Part shown: one piece after another, positions 8,259-18,022 of the stretch | Layout: each line of letters begins with the position of its first letter | Numbering within the stretch: position 1 is the first letter of the stretch | Assembly (NCBI GenBank): GCA_032229975.1 | Contig: JAVXVG010000003.1 | Coordinates: 1 to 64,000 of the forward strand | DNA length: 64,000 nucleotides | Origin: JAIVGV01 sp032229975 | Lineage (GTDB): Bacteria; Acidobacteriota; Blastocatellia; Pyrinomonadales; Pyrinomonadaceae | Direction of reading: 5' to 3' | Program-made: the position numbers and the translations under genes | Notes under the pieces: generated by a model | Told to the model about the DNA's origin: nothing | What the model saw: the letters and a program-made list of their open reading frames with translations, nothing else | Databases searched by the model: none

Positions 8259-9881
8259 TTACGTTCCTATCTTCTCGAAGACGTGCGAGAGCTTGAGCAG
8301 GAGCGCGAGCGCGGGGATGGCGAAGACCGTGACGGCGATGCTCGCGGCGGCAAGCATCAGTCGGCGCGTCTTTCGGCGACGCACCTCATTCGGCGTCAAC
8401 AGCTCAGGCACGGAGATGAGGACGGGCAAGGAAGTGTAGTGGCGCGCGTCCTCGACCGTCTGGATCGTCAAGAGGCGCGGAACCTCGAAGGCGGCGGCGA
8501 AGAGTAAGCCGATCAGGACGCCGAGCGCGAGACCGACGAGCATGAGCAACGGACGCTTTGGGGCCACCGGCTTTTCGGGCAAGCTGGCCGGATCGATCAC
8601 TTGTATCGACTCGCCCTGCGCCGCGTTGGCGGAGGCGGCGGTGAGATCAGCCTTGTTCTTCTTCTCCAACAGCTCGTCGTAGGTGGCCTTCTTCGTCTGG
8701 TACTCGCGGTCGAGCGCGCTCAGGCCCACTTCGGTCGAGGGCACATCGTTGATGCGCGATTCGAGCTGCGCGATTGAAGAGCGCGTGTCGTCGAGCAGCT
8801 TCTGCTGGCGCGCGACCTCGCCCTGCGCGAAATCGAGTTGCGTCTTGTAGGTTGTGATCTCGGTGGGGATGCGTTTTTCAAGTTGTCCCTTGCGCTCCTC
8901 GATCTTCTCCTTCCACTCGTCGAGCATCTGCTGCTTGCGCTTCTTTACCGCCGCCAACTCCTGCTGCTTCGCCACCACGTCCGGGTTCTTCGGGCGAAGG
9001 CCGCCGGAGAGCATCGACTGTATCTGCAACTCGAAGTCCGACTCCTGCTTCGAGAGATCGCCCCACGGGATGGTCGTCTTCGGATCGGTGATGTCACGCG
9101 AGGCGTCGATGATGCTGACCTGCACGTTCTTCTCCGCCGCGCCGAGTTGCGTGGTGAGCATCGTCTGCTGATCGCGCAGCCGACCGATCTCCGTGATGAG
9201 CGACTTCTGTTGCTCGTAGAGGCCGGTGAGTCGCTGCACAAGCGCGGAGGAAGTGGTCGGCAAACTCGACAGGTGCGAGCCGAGGTATTCGAGACGCTGC
9301 TTGTCGATCTCGTCGAGTTCCGTCTTCGCCTTCTGCAATTCCGCATCGATGAACTGCGCCTGCTGGCGCGCACTCTCGGTCGAGAACTTGGTCTGCGCGT
9401 TGACGTACTTCGAGGCGAGGTCGGAGGCGACGCGTTGCGCGGTGATGCGGTCGGGCCCCTTGAAGGAGAGTTGGAAGCCGTTCGTCACTTCGTTGCGCGT
9501 CGTGTTTAGATCATACTGAATGTCATGCTTCTTCATCTGCTCGACGAGCATCTCCATCGGCTCGCCGCGCTTGCGCTCCGCCGCATAGAGGTTGTAGTTG
9601 AGGATGAGCGGTTCGAGCGACGAGCGGCTGAAGACCTCCTGCCCGATGTTGTTGATGCGGATCGTGAGATCAGCGTCCGTGAGTTGCGGCACGATGCCTT
9701 CGGTCAGGTTCGACGGGCGCACTGTCAACAGCGTCGTCGATTGATAAACGTCGGGCATCCGCCAGACGACGATGGCGATGGCGAAAGAGATCGCGATCGC
9801 CGGCAACAGGATCATCCACTTGCGACGCCACAGAATCTGCGCGTACTCGGCCGGCTTGCGTTGTCGAAACTCCGTGCTCAT
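8259..9881 (-). CDS. Polysaccharide chain-length determinant (Wzz/GumC family)
   Basis: A 540-residue inner-membrane co-polymerase that sets chain length and contacts the kinase. A first membrane helix (WMILLPAIAISFAIAIVVW, about 23-43) is followed by the Wzz domain, a long periplasmic coiled coil (about 190-420, many KKRKQQ/EQQK heptads), the P-rich motif PEKPVAPKRP and a second helix (LLMLVGLALGVLIGLLF). A third hydrophobic segment occurs at the C-terminus (LMLAAASIAVTVFAIPALAL), an extra helix seen in exosortase-locus members. There is no kinase domain, because the kinase is encoded separately. Confidence 0.94.
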   Translation of the reverse strand: MSTEFRQRKPAEYAQILWRRKWMILLPAIAISFAIAIVVWRMPDVYQSTTLLTVRPSNLTEGIVPQLTDADLTIRINNIGQEVFSRSSLEPLILNYNLYAAERKRGEPMEMLVEQMKKHDIQYDLNTTRNEVTNGFQLSFKGPDRITAQRVASDLASKYVNAQTKFSTESARQQAQFIDAELQKAKTELDEIDKQRLEYLGSHLSSLPTTSSALVQRLTGLYEQQKSLITEIGRLRDQQTMLTTQLGAAEKNVQVSIIDASRDITDPKTTIPWGDLSKQESDFELQIQSMLSGGLRPKNPDVVAKQQELAAVKKRKQQMLDEWKEKIEERKGQLEKRIPTEITTYKTQLDFAQGEVARQQKLLDDTRSSIAQLESRINDVPSTEVGLSALDREYQTKKATYDELLEKKNKADLTAASANAAQGESIQVIDPASLPEKPVAPKRPLLMLVGLALGVLIGLLFAAAFEVPRLLTIQTVEDARHYTSLPVLISVPELLTPNEVRRRKTRRLMLAAASIAVTVFAIPALALLLKLSHVFEKIGT

Positions 9882-9909
9882 CTTCTCAACTCCATCGCGC
9901 GTTCGCGAG

Positions 9910-9977
9910 TTTGAAGTTCGGATTTGAAATCTGAAATTTCAAATCTCAAATTCTTCAATCCGAAATCTGCAATCATC
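9910..9977. repeat. Heptamer-iterated palindrome (GAAATTT type)
   Basis: A/T-rich heptamers (GAAATCT, GAAATTT, CAAATCT, CAAATTC) lie head to tail. The arms 9921-9930 and 9936-9945 are perfect complements with a 5-nt loop. The element lies in the gap between the prsT-like and Wzz-like genes. Confidence 0.7.
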
Positions 9978-9978
9978 C

Positions 9979-12375
9979 TTATCCGAGCGTGGCGAGCGTG
10001 CGGCGCGCGTCCTCCGCCTGTTCGGGCGTGAGCGGATTGTCCTTGCTCGCAGCGAGGGCCTGTTGTAGCTGCTGGCGCGCTTCCGCCTTGCGACCGGCGG
10101 AGGCGAGCGCCTGCCCCAGATGCAGTCGATAAGCGGGAACGTCCACGCCCTTCGCCTTCGCCTTGTCCACAGCCTTCTGCAACTGATCGACCGCTGCCGC
10201 GTAGAGGCCCTTCTTGTAATAGACCCAACCCAGCGTATCTGCGAAGCCCGGCTCGTCTTGAAGTTTCTGCACGACGCCCTGCGCGAGTCGCATCGCTTCA
10301 TCTAAATTTCCGCCGCCATGCTCGGCGTAGTTCCACGCGAGATTGTTGGCGGAGAAGATGTCGTCGGGACGTATGGAGAGCGCCTTGCGATAGGCATCGT
10401 TTGCCGCCGCGAAGTTCTGCCGCTTGTCCTCGACCATCCCCGTGAGGACGTAGGGCGTCGTATCGTCGGGACGCTTCGCCTCCCACTCGCGGAGTGAAGC
10501 GAGGGCCTGATCGGGCTGGTTCGTTTTGATGTAGATCGCGGCGAGCGCATTGAGGGCCGGTGTGAAGTTCGCATCTATTTCGAGTGCGCGACGCATCTCG
10601 CCTTCCGCGCCGCGTGCGTCCTGCTGCCGACCGTAAATCTGTCCCTTGAGGAAGTGGAGCGGCGCGCTGTCGGACTTCTGCGCGAGGGCCTGATCGACGC
10701 GCGCGTGCGCCTTGTCGAACTCGCCGCGCGCGGCGTAGAGGTTGAAGAGACCGTTCAAAGCGTCGAAGTTGGTTGCGTCGAGTTGGAGCGCGCGCTCGTA
10801 GAACTGCATCGACTCGTCAGCCTTGCCCTGTGATCCGGCGGCGGCGGCGAGATTCGTGTAAGAGGCGGCTGCGTTTGGCTGTAGGTCACGCGCGGCGGAG
10901 AGATCGGCGGTGGCCGCCGCGTAGTTCTTCAACTGCAAGGATGACATTCCGCGCGCGGTCAGCGTCTTCGCCTTGACCTCTGTGATGAGTTCGGCGGACG
11001 CGCCCGCGCCGGGCGTCGCCTTGTTCAGCTTGTCGAGGAGATCGCTCGACTGTTGCTGCACGGTCTTCCAGTCGCCCGCAGCGAGGTTGATCTGCAACTG
11101 AAGGAGCTTGGCGGGCAGGTAGTCTGGGTAAAACTTTTCGAGGTCTCCGGCGAAGACTCTCGCCTGATCGATCTGGTTCAAGCGCAGGTTGGCGTCAGCC
11201 ATGAAGTAGAGACCGGATTGATCGCGCGGCTCCTGCTTCAAGACCTGCTTCAAGTCCTCGACGGCGTTCTTCGCATCGCCGCTGCCCAAGCGCAGGCGCG
11301 CGCGCAGCAGCAGGGCCTGCTTGTCGTTCGCATTCTTCTTCAAGACTTCGTCGGCTTGCGCAGACGCGCCCGCGACATCGCCCTTTTGCAGCAGTAGCTC
11401 GCCGAGGCGGTAGTGGCCCACGAGGTAGTCGGGGAATTTCGAGACGGTCTCCTGAAAGAGTCTTATGGCATCGTCGTTGCGACCGATCTGCGAATAGAAG
11501 TCGCCCATCGTCGCCGTGCCCTCAGCCTTGTCGCTATCGAGCGCGGCAAGTGCGCGCGCGGCCTGCTCGGCGCGGTCGAGCTGCTTCTGCTGAATGTAGA
11601 AGCTGACGAGCGTGCGATGCGCGTCGCGATTTTCGGGATCGACTTCGACGGCGCGACGAAACTGCGCCTCAGCCTTGTCCGCGTGATTTTGCTGGACGAG
11701 GAAGCGCGCGTATTCGAGATGCGCGACCGACGAAGTGTCGTCGATGGAGAGCGCGTGCTGGTAGATTTCGTCGGCCTTCGCGTTGTCGCCGATCTGTCGG
11801 TAGTAGAGCGCGAGACCGAGTTGAGATTCGACGCGGCGCGGGTTCAATTCGACGGCGTGATTGAGTTCGGCGAGCGCGCCTTGCCGGTCGCCGTTGGCGA
11901 AGAGGATCGTGCCCTTGAGGATGTGGCCCTCGATGTTGTTCGGGTCGCGCTGCAAGACCTCTTCGACGAGCCGCGTCGCCTCGTCCTTCCACTTCGCGTC
12001 CTTCGTCTGCTGGTAGAAGACGATGTAGAAGTTGCCGAGACGCGTGCGCGCGTCGAAGTTGTTCTGATCGAGCTGCGTGGTGCGCTGCAACTCTTCGAGG
12101 GCCTGCTGGAACTGGCCCATGCCCTCGTAGGCGCGCGCCATGCCCCAATGCGCCGGGCCGGATCGGTCGTCGATCTGGATGGCGTTGCGAAATTCCAGCG
12201 ACGCTTCCTGATACTTTTTATCTTTGAGGTAAGCCTCGCCGCGTGTGATGTGTTCGGCTTTCGCCTTCTCCGGGTCTTTGCAGGCGGAGGTGGCGGCGGC
12301 AAGGGCGAGCGTGGCAAGCAGGAAAAGCAGCAGACCCCGGCGTGCGCCGGAGCGTGGGCACTCTCTCTTGTTCAT
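9979..12375 (-). CDS. prsT: TPR lipoprotein of exosortase/EPS system (PrsT-like)
   Basis: A 798-residue lipoprotein made almost wholly of TPR units. The ATG at 12375 gives a basic n-region, a hydrophobic core (GLLLFLLATLALAAA) and a lipobox ending at a cysteine (TSAC-KD), followed by the family-typical EHITRGEAYLKDKKYQEASLEFRNAIQ. Around 18-20 TPRs follow to the C-terminus. The PrsT family (PEP_TPR_lipo) co-occurs with exosortase and the PrsK/PrsR regulators; neither regulator is in this window. It probably sits in the outer or inner membrane facing the periplasm as an assembly scaffold. An AAGGAG sequence lies about 12 bp upstream, a long spacing. Confidence 0.93.
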   Translation of the reverse strand: MNKRECPRSGARRGLLLFLLATLALAAATSACKDPEKAKAEHITRGEAYLKDKKYQEASLEFRNAIQIDDRSGPAHWGMARAYEGMGQFQQALEELQRTTQLDQNNFDARTRLGNFYIVFYQQTKDAKWKDEATRLVEEVLQRDPNNIEGHILKGTILFANGDRQGALAELNHAVELNPRRVESQLGLALYYRQIGDNAKADEIYQHALSIDDTSSVAHLEYARFLVQQNHADKAEAQFRRAVEVDPENRDAHRTLVSFYIQQKQLDRAEQAARALAALDSDKAEGTATMGDFYSQIGRNDDAIRLFQETVSKFPDYLVGHYRLGELLLQKGDVAGASAQADEVLKKNANDKQALLLRARLRLGSGDAKNAVEDLKQVLKQEPRDQSGLYFMADANLRLNQIDQARVFAGDLEKFYPDYLPAKLLQLQINLAAGDWKTVQQQSSDLLDKLNKATPGAGASAELITEVKAKTLTARGMSSLQLKNYAAATADLSAARDLQPNAAASYTNLAAAAGSQGKADESMQFYERALQLDATNFDALNGLFNLYAARGEFDKAHARVDQALAQKSDSAPLHFLKGQIYGRQQDARGAEGEMRRALEIDANFTPALNALAAIYIKTNQPDQALASLREWEAKRPDDTTPYVLTGMVEDKRQNFAAANDAYRKALSIRPDDIFSANNLAWNYAEHGGGNLDEAMRLAQGVVQKLQDEPGFADTLGWVYYKKGLYAAAVDQLQKAVDKAKAKGVDVPAYRLHLGQALASAGRKAEARQQLQQALAASKDNPLTPEQAEDARRTLATLG

Positions 12376-12643
12376 CTGTGCGAGAAACTCCTTCGCGTCT
12401 CTCTGGCACCTTCGCGCTCGCCGGGGCAACGGCTCACGCCGGGTGTGACTTGAAAGACGCGCTAACTGATCTCCGTTTCAACGTTCGTTGTTCGCCGACT
12501 TCATGTTCTCACAGTCGGCATCAATCTCCATCGGGGAAAAACTTCCAATCCCCTCTGAGTTCCGAATCATGCGGCGGAGGTTTGTCGGCAAACTGCCGCT
12601 CTTCATCTTACCCGAACGCAAGGCGACTGTGCCAGCACTTTCG

Positions 12644-13294
12644 TCAGTTCGGAACAAACGTGGGCAGTTGCTGCGCCGCGAGTGAAGCGAGGTCTTGCGC
12701 CGAGCGCAGCGCGGCCGCCTCGTCCGTCCCGAAGGGCACGGTCACGCGCACCATCGCGCCGTCCGAGCGGTGCATCTTCACGCTGTCAAAGACGGTGTAG
12801 AACTTCCCCCAATACTCGCTCGCCACCGCGCGCCCGCGCCCCTGATACCAGTAGATGAGGAGCAGCCGACTGTCGCCGTTCTCGACGACGTAGCGGTTCG
12901 CATCAAACGATGGGCCGCCGCCCGCAGGCGTGATGCGGATGCTTGCGGGATCGCGCATCGTCCAGCCCGCGCCGGGCAGACAGTTGAGCGGACTGTGATA
13001 GGTCGCGCCGTTGCGCTGCGTGAAGTAGTAGCCGACGTAGAAGTTCGCCGTGCGACCGTCGGCCCCGACGTAATCGCGCAACAGGTAGTCGTCGGCGCGC
13101 AGCACCTCTTGCACCTCGTCCGTGAGTTTCTCGTCCACACCGCGCTGCCGCCACGCGCCGAGTTGCGTGGGAAACTCCGCGAGCGTGCGCCGCTCGACGT
13201 GCGCTTCGCCCGCACGCTCCCACCAATTGACGACCGCGCCGCCCGCAATGAGCAGCACGAACATCATCCAGAAACGAACATTACTTCGTCGCAT
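12644..13294 (-). CDS. epsI: EpsI family exosortase-associated protein
   Basis: A 216-residue EpsI-type protein. It has one N-terminal membrane helix (FWMMFVLLIAGGAVV) and an extracytoplasmic domain with the family landmarks FPTQLGAWRQ, DDYLLRDY, YVGYYFTQRNGATYHSPLNCLPGAGW and a C-terminal VRVTVPF. In many bacteria EpsI is fused to exosortase; here it is a separate gene 30 bp downstream. Its biochemical role is not settled; partnership with exosortase is inferred from consistent linkage. Confidence 0.93.
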   Translation of the reverse strand: MRRSNVRFWMMFVLLIAGGAVVNWWERAGEAHVERRTLAEFPTQLGAWRQRGVDEKLTDEVQEVLRADDYLLRDYVGADGRTANFYVGYYFTQRNGATYHSPLNCLPGAGWTMRDPASIRITPAGGGPSFDANRYVVENGDSRLLLIYWYQGRGRAVASEYWGKFYTVFDSVKMHRSDGAMVRVTVPFGTDEAAALRSAQDLASLAAQQLPTFVPN

Positions 13295-13324
13295 CTTTTT
13301 CGACCGAGATCAATTTGATCGGAC

Positions 13325-14494
13325 TCACGCGCCATCGGCCCCGCGCGTCGCAGTTGCGATGGGCGTGACCGCGCCGACGATCCGCGGCTCGTCCGCATCC
13401 GCTTCACATTTCAACGTCGCCGCGTTCTTCGCATCGTTCGCGTCGACTTCAAACTTATTCGCTTCCGTTGCTGCGCGACGTGCGCGTCGATCCTTGCGCC
13501 TGCCGAAGAGATCGAGCAGCGAGCCGAGCGCGAAGAGCAACAAGAAGGCGACGATGTAAACGACCCAACCGGAGAACTCGTGAAAGAAGCCGTCGGCGAC
13601 ACGCGTCCCGTAGTAGCGCGAAAGTATGCCCGTGCCGCTCACGCGCCCCGCGTTCGTGATGATCGCAATCGGCACGGCGGAGACGACGAGGATGATCGAG
13701 CGCCACGCGCCGTAACTCCGAAGCCACGCGAAGCGGCCACGACCGCGCGCGTTGTGGCCCTTGCCGTTCGTGCCGTCGCCCTTCCCTTCGTTCTTCGGAT
13801 ACGTGAAGTATGCGAAGACGACGGCGAGCGTGACGAGCGTCATCAGGCTGCGTATGCCGCTGCACGCCTCGACGACTTCGAGTTTCTTTGTCGTCGAAGA
13901 GCCGAGCGGCATCAACTCGATCACGTTCCCCTGTCGTAAGACCGGAATGTCTAACAACTGCATCGACGCGACGGCGCAGCGCGAAGCGAAGAGCTGCAAA
14001 GGGAAAGCGATCTTGTTGAAGATGATCGCGGGGATCGGAACGGCCAGCAGAAAAAGGAGCAGAGGCACGGCGACGAGTCGCACGACGCGGAAGCCCCAGA
14101 AGTATGCGACCAGACCCGCCGCGAGCACGACGAGCGACGAGCGTTGCGTGAAAAGTTCCGCGCCCGCCGTGCCGAGCCACAGCATCAGGAGCGCGATAAG
14201 GACAAGGGCCAGACCCGCGAGCGGCGCGGGATTCTTCGGCGCGAGCGCGAGCGCGACGCGATCCGACCAGAGAATGTAGCCGATGATGAAGGGGACGAGC
14301 AGGCCGTGCGAGTAGTTCGCGTCCGTCCACCAGAACAGACCGAGTCGCGGGAGCATCGTCAAGTAAGCGAAGACGACCGCGCACGCGATCAGCAGTGGCT
14401 TCCAGAGGTTTCGGGGCTGCGTCGTGTCCATCGATTCTGTGCGCGGGAATGTGTGCCGCTCGTCGGAAGGTGCGCGAAAGGTTGTAGCGCTCAT
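13325..14494 (-). CDS. Exosortase (EpsH/Xrt family transpeptidase)
   Basis: A 389-residue, roughly 8-helix membrane transpeptidase expected to cleave C-terminal sorting tails (PEP-CTERM or a variant) of exported proteins. The catalytic triad is visible: Cys211 in EACSGIRSL, Arg284 in NAGRVSGTG and His305 in FFHEFSGW. A charged, G/K/R-rich insert of about 25 residues separates the helices between Cys and Arg, which is unusual. The start at 14494 has AAGGG just upstream; a downstream ATG at 14431 is possible. No substrate with a PEP-CTERM tail is encoded in this window. The last 45 residues are a low-complexity cytoplasmic tail. Confidence 0.95.
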   Translation of the reverse strand: MSATTFRAPSDERHTFPRTESMDTTQPRNLWKPLLIACAVVFAYLTMLPRLGLFWWTDANYSHGLLVPFIIGYILWSDRVALALAPKNPAPLAGLALVLIALLMLWLGTAGAELFTQRSSLVVLAAGLVAYFWGFRVVRLVAVPLLLFLLAVPIPAIIFNKIAFPLQLFASRCAVASMQLLDIPVLRQGNVIELMPLGSSTTKKLEVVEACSGIRSLMTLVTLAVVFAYFTYPKNEGKGDGTNGKGHNARGRGRFAWLRSYGAWRSIILVVSAVPIAIITNAGRVSGTGILSRYYGTRVADGFFHEFSGWVVYIVAFLLLFALGSLLDLFGRRKDRRARRAATEANKFEVDANDAKNAATLKCEADADEPRIVGAVTPIATATRGADGA

Positions 14495-14505
14495 TGCGCC
14501 CTTAA

Positions 14506-14535
14506 AGATTAGCGCAACAGTCGAGCGGCGGGCAA
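14506..14535 (-). promoter_or_regulatory. Possible sigma70-like promoter before exosortase
   Basis: On the minus strand TTGCCC (14530-14535) and TAATCT (14506-14511) are separated by 18 bp. Transcription would begin only a few bases before the ATG at 14494, which would favour the ATG at 14431 if this promoter is real. Single-site pattern match only. Confidence 0.3.
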
Positions 14536-14644
14536 CAGAGAAAGCGCGCGTGCGTGAATCGGCGTGCGCACAGAAAGAGAGGACGGCGATGCACGAGCGT
14601 TCACTTGCGTGCACTTCTCGCGAGTGGCCGCTCTCTTAATAGCT

Positions 14645-17600
14645 TTAACGGATCGCGATCGTCGCGCGATTGCTCGTCTGGCCCGCGACCGTAATGGTCA
14701 ACTCGACCGCGCCCGCGCCCCTCAGTTCGGGTGCGACACGCAACGTCAGTTGATCTATTCCGGCGAGGCCACCCGCCGCACCCGCGAACTCGACGGGCAG
14801 TTGGAAGATGCGACCATCCGACGTGCGCGCCTGAACCGAGATCGACTCGGCAAGGTTCGCGATGACGCTGCCGTCGGGCTGTCGCACGTCGTTGCCCGCG
14901 TTCGTGTTCGCCGCGCCGCGTATGCCCGTGGCGTAGATCATCACGCGCGCCGCGTTGTCCGCGCCGAAGTAGTGCGTGTTCGTAATGTCGAATGCGCCGG
15001 GCGTGTAGTCCCAGGAGTTGAGCGCGAGCGCCGCGCCCACGCCGTCGCCGCTTGCTGTGAAGAGGCCGGGGGCCACCGGCGTGACCGCGACCGTGCCTCG
15101 CGAGACGTAGCCCTCCTCCGACGTGACGATCACTTCGGCATCGCCCGCCGCGACATTCGACGGGACGACGAAGTCGATGCGCGCGGGCGAGACGTAAACG
15201 AGGCTCGCGGCATAACCGCCGACGGTGACGCTCGCGCCCGCCAACTCTAGCGGCAGCGATGCGGAGGTGGCCGTCTGCGTGCTCGCGGCGAGCGGAGTCA
15301 GTGCAGTCTGCGCATTGATCGTCCCCAAGCTCGTGGCGGAGATCATGGGTGCAAAGCTCGCGCTTGATCTGGCATCGGCGCTCCCGATGTCCGCGCTCGT
15401 CACGAGGTTCGCCATGATGGTGGACGAAAGCACGCTGCCCTGCTGCATCTGATCGCGCGACTGCTGCAAGCGCGCTGCCGCGACCGCGAGCCGCGACTGC
15501 ACGGCATCGTTCGCCGCACCCGCCGCAGACAACGCCGCCGCCGCACGCGCGAAGTAGAGCGCGCAACGAAGACTGCGCTCGATCTGCGTGGCGGACGCGA
15601 AGCTCGACGACTCGGCGGCTAACGCTGCGCGCGCCTGCTCAACGTTCGTCGCGAGTGAGAGAATCTGGCCCGCACTGCTGCCCGGCGTGCTAGCCAGCGC
15701 GACCGCGTTCGCGAGGGCCTGCGAGACGAGCACGGGCGACATCAACGTAGGATTAGGCGTAGGCGAAGGTGTGGGCGTCGGCGTCGGCGTCGGCGTCGGT
15801 GTAGCTGTGGGCGTCGGCGTCGGGGTCGCTTGCACGACGATGGACTTACCGGCCCTGTCCCACGTCGCCGTCCCGCCGTAGAGAGTGAAGGCCATGCCGT
15901 CGAGCGTCTTACCTTCGAGGCCGACTGCGGCGGCGGGCACTTCGAGACGAACCCACTGTCCGGCTTGAGGCAACGGGCCGACGCGGTACTTGCTAACAGT
16001 TCCGACCGCGCCCCATGAGATGTCGTTCGAGCCCCAGTAGGCGCGATGCTCCCAGTTGTTCCCGTCGTGCCACTGCAACATGATCTCGCTCGGCATCGTC
16101 GCTTGATCGAGATAGACGTAAGTGATCAACTTATCGCCCGCGCCGACCGCGAGGGTGGCCCCGTTGGTGAAGAGGTGCTGGTGCACTGACGAGTAGAGGC
16201 TCGACTGGTGTGCGAGTCTTCCAGAGAACGACGCGGGGTTGCCCGCGATCCAGTTCCAAGTCTCGTTATCGCCAACGCCGACTGCTCCAGCGGGCAGGGC
16301 CCCCTCGACCCAGACAACGTCTGTGGTGGATGTCGGCGTGGGAGTTGAACTCGGAGTGGGCGTCGGGTTGGGAGTCGGAGTGGGCGTCGGCGTCGGTGTC
16401 GGAGTGGGCGCAGGAGCAGAGCCGCCGATGGCTGCATCGATGGCGTCGATGTTAGCGCCGGGGTTGGTGCCGTCGGTTGCGCGTCCCGCGTAGGGACTTG
16501 AGGGGGCCAGTCTATAGTTGCCGCCGGACAAGCCGACGAAGCCGAGAGTGTTTGCGTCAGCCGCGAAGAAGTTGTCCGCCGGATAGTTGTTCGGCGTCCA
16601 CGGGCAGACGATGACGTTGCGCGCAAACTGTCCGGTCGGCGCGTATTGATTCATCGCCGACGTTCCTTCGCCGCCGCCGTCGCCGAAGAAGCCGTAGTCG
16701 TTCTTCCAGACGATGTTGTTGCGGAAGGCGAAGCCGTCGTTCGTAAATCCATGAACCGTGCCACCGCCGGCGACGGGAAAGTCGGAGAAGTAGGCGAGGG
16801 CCATGAAGCCCGTCTGAAAGACCGTGTTGTGCTCGACGACGAGGTTGACGCTGGAAGTGAAGAGGAGGAACGCGCCGCGACCGCCATAAGCCGCGCCGTT
16901 GATATCCTCAAAGACGTTGTTGCGGATCGTCAAGTTCGCGCCGCGCAGCGAGGGCGCGTTGTTATCCTGATTGAGCACGTGCACGCCGGAGGCGGCGTGA
17001 CGCACGATGTTGTTGGTGAAGGTCACATCGCGCAAGGTGGCCCACGGCACTTGCCCGTCATCGTTGCGCAGGGAGAACATCAGCGCGAAGCCTTCCTGTC
17101 CGTCCTGCCAACTGTTCTCAAGGACGTTGCCGTCGATGACGACGCGCTCGGCGCGCTTCAGCTCCAACAGATTCTTCGCCATCCACACGCCGCGCCATGC
17201 GGGTGGCTTGTAGATATAGTTGCGCCGAATCTCGATGTCCGACGGATTAACGCCCGCGATGTATCCGGTGGCTCCGCCGAACATCACGTTCTCGCCCGCG
17301 CCTTCCAAGTAGTTGTTGACGATGTGGAAGGGGCCCGGCCCGTTCCAGCCGCAGATCGCTTGCGTGTCCTGCCCCGTGCCTTTGAAGTCCGAGACGTAGG
17401 AGTTGAGGATCGAGGTCTCGCCGCTATTGAGCGCGATGCCGCGCTTGAGCGGGGTGGCGGGCTCGCCGTGGATGTAGCAGCGATCGAAGGTCAGGTGGTG
17501 CGGAACTTTGTCGAGCGAGTTCTGCGCGCTCGTGCCGTCGCCGAGCTGTATGAGATCGCCGACGAGCGCGTCCGGCGTCTGCTTGCCGAACTCGACGCCG

Positions 17601-18007
17601 AGGAAACGAAAGTGATGTGCGCCGGACGCGGTGCGCAGGGCCGGTTCGTTCGCGCCGGGCGAGACGATCTTCGGCATCAGCGAAGAGTAAGCAGGCGAGA
17701 CGCGCTGCCCGTCAGCCGGCAACGAAGCGAGCGCGGACGACTGGATGGTGATGTAGTCGGCCCCGGCTTTGACCGGCAGCGTGATGGGCCCCACGTAGCT
17801 CGCGCCTGCGGCGAGCACGATGGTATCGCCCGGCTGCGCCGCGTTGAGCGCAGCTTGCAGGTTGCCGCCCGCAGGCACGCTAAGCGTGGCGGCGCGGACG
17901 GAAGTCGCGGCGCACGCGCAGAGCACGCAGGCGACTGTGATGAAGAGGAACGATACGGGAGAGAAAGAGCGGAAGGCGCGAGACCCGTCGCGACGATTGA
18001 TCAGCAT
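14645..18007 (-). CDS. Large secreted parallel beta-helix protein with CBM-like and TIGR03437-like domains
   Basis: A 1120-residue exported protein. The start at 18007 is set by a GGAG 9 bp upstream and a 39-residue signal peptide ending SVRA; the frame extends to 18193, but that part is riboswitch. Domains: right-handed parallel beta-helix at about 40-525 (VPAGGNLQAALNAAQPGDTI start, many NN-x-Y/F turns, RRNYIYKPPAWRGVWMAKN), P/T linker 531-559, carbohydrate-binding-like domain about 560-720 (HQSSLYSSVHQHLF, MLQWHDGNNWEHRAYWG, TWDRAGK), a second P/T linker 724-753, a helical segment about 755-870, and a TIGR03437-like domain at the C-terminus (YVSPARIDFVVP, VMIYATGIRG). Likely a surface protein or polysaccharide-acting enzyme; activity unknown. 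Its first domain is paralogous to the protein at 20356-21924. Confidence 0.9.
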   Translation of the reverse strand: MLINRRDGSRAFRSFSPVSFLFITVACVLCACAATSVRAATLSVPAGGNLQAALNAAQPGDTIVLAAGASYVGPITLPVKAGADYITIQSSALASLPADGQRVSPAYSSLMPKIVSPGANEPALRTASGAHHFRFLGVEFGKQTPDALVGDLIQLGDGTSAQNSLDKVPHHLTFDRCYIHGEPATPLKRGIALNSGETSILNSYVSDFKGTGQDTQAICGWNGPGPFHIVNNYLEGAGENVMFGGATGYIAGVNPSDIEIRRNYIYKPPAWRGVWMAKNLLELKRAERVVIDGNVLENSWQDGQEGFALMFSLRNDDGQVPWATLRDVTFTNNIVRHAASGVHVLNQDNNAPSLRGANLTIRNNVFEDINGAAYGGRGAFLLFTSSVNLVVEHNTVFQTGFMALAYFSDFPVAGGGTVHGFTNDGFAFRNNIVWKNDYGFFGDGGGEGTSAMNQYAPTGQFARNVIVCPWTPNNYPADNFFAADANTLGFVGLSGGNYRLAPSSPYAGRATDGTNPGANIDAIDAAIGGSAPAPTPTPTPTPTPTPNPTPTPSSTPTPTSTTDVVWVEGALPAGAVGVGDNETWNWIAGNPASFSGRLAHQSSLYSSVHQHLFTNGATLAVGAGDKLITYVYLDQATMPSEIMLQWHDGNNWEHRAYWGSNDISWGAVGTVSKYRVGPLPQAGQWVRLEVPAAAVGLEGKTLDGMAFTLYGGTATWDRAGKSIVVQATPTPTPTATPTPTPTPTPTPSPTPNPTLMSPVLVSQALANAVALASTPGSSAGQILSLATNVEQARAALAAESSSFASATQIERSLRCALYFARAAAALSAAGAANDAVQSRLAVAAARLQQSRDQMQQGSVLSSTIMANLVTSADIGSADARSSASFAPMISATSLGTINAQTALTPLAASTQTATSASLPLELAGASVTVGGYAASLVYVSPARIDFVVPSNVAAGDAEVIVTSEEGYVSRGTVAVTPVAPGLFTASGDGVGAALALNSWDYTPGAFDITNTHYFGADNAARVMIYATGIRGAANTNAGNDVRQPDGSVIANLAESISVQARTSDGRIFQLPVEFAGAAGGLAGIDQLTLRVAPELRGAGAVELTITVAGQTSNRATIAIR
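15747..15828. repeat. Hexanucleotide microsatellite encoding P/T linker 2
   Basis: GTCGGC/GTGGGC-type hexamers are iterated in frame and encode a (PT)n linker on the minus strand. Four exact GTCGGC copies occur in the middle. Slippage would change linker length without a frameshift. Confidence 0.85.
16331..16412. repeat. Hexanucleotide microsatellite encoding P/T linker 1
   Basis: This array is similar to the one at 15747-15828: GTCGGN/GTGGGN hexamers in frame encode a (PT)n linker that joins the beta-helix to the carbohydrate-binding-like domain. Confidence 0.85.
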
Positions 18008-18022
18008 GTCCCAGAACTCCAC

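Noticed and set aside
12610..12640. Sigma54-like TGGCAC and TTGC on the minus strand
   Set aside because: The GG and GC elements are 12 bp apart instead of the strict 10, and the site abuts the epsI stop codon.
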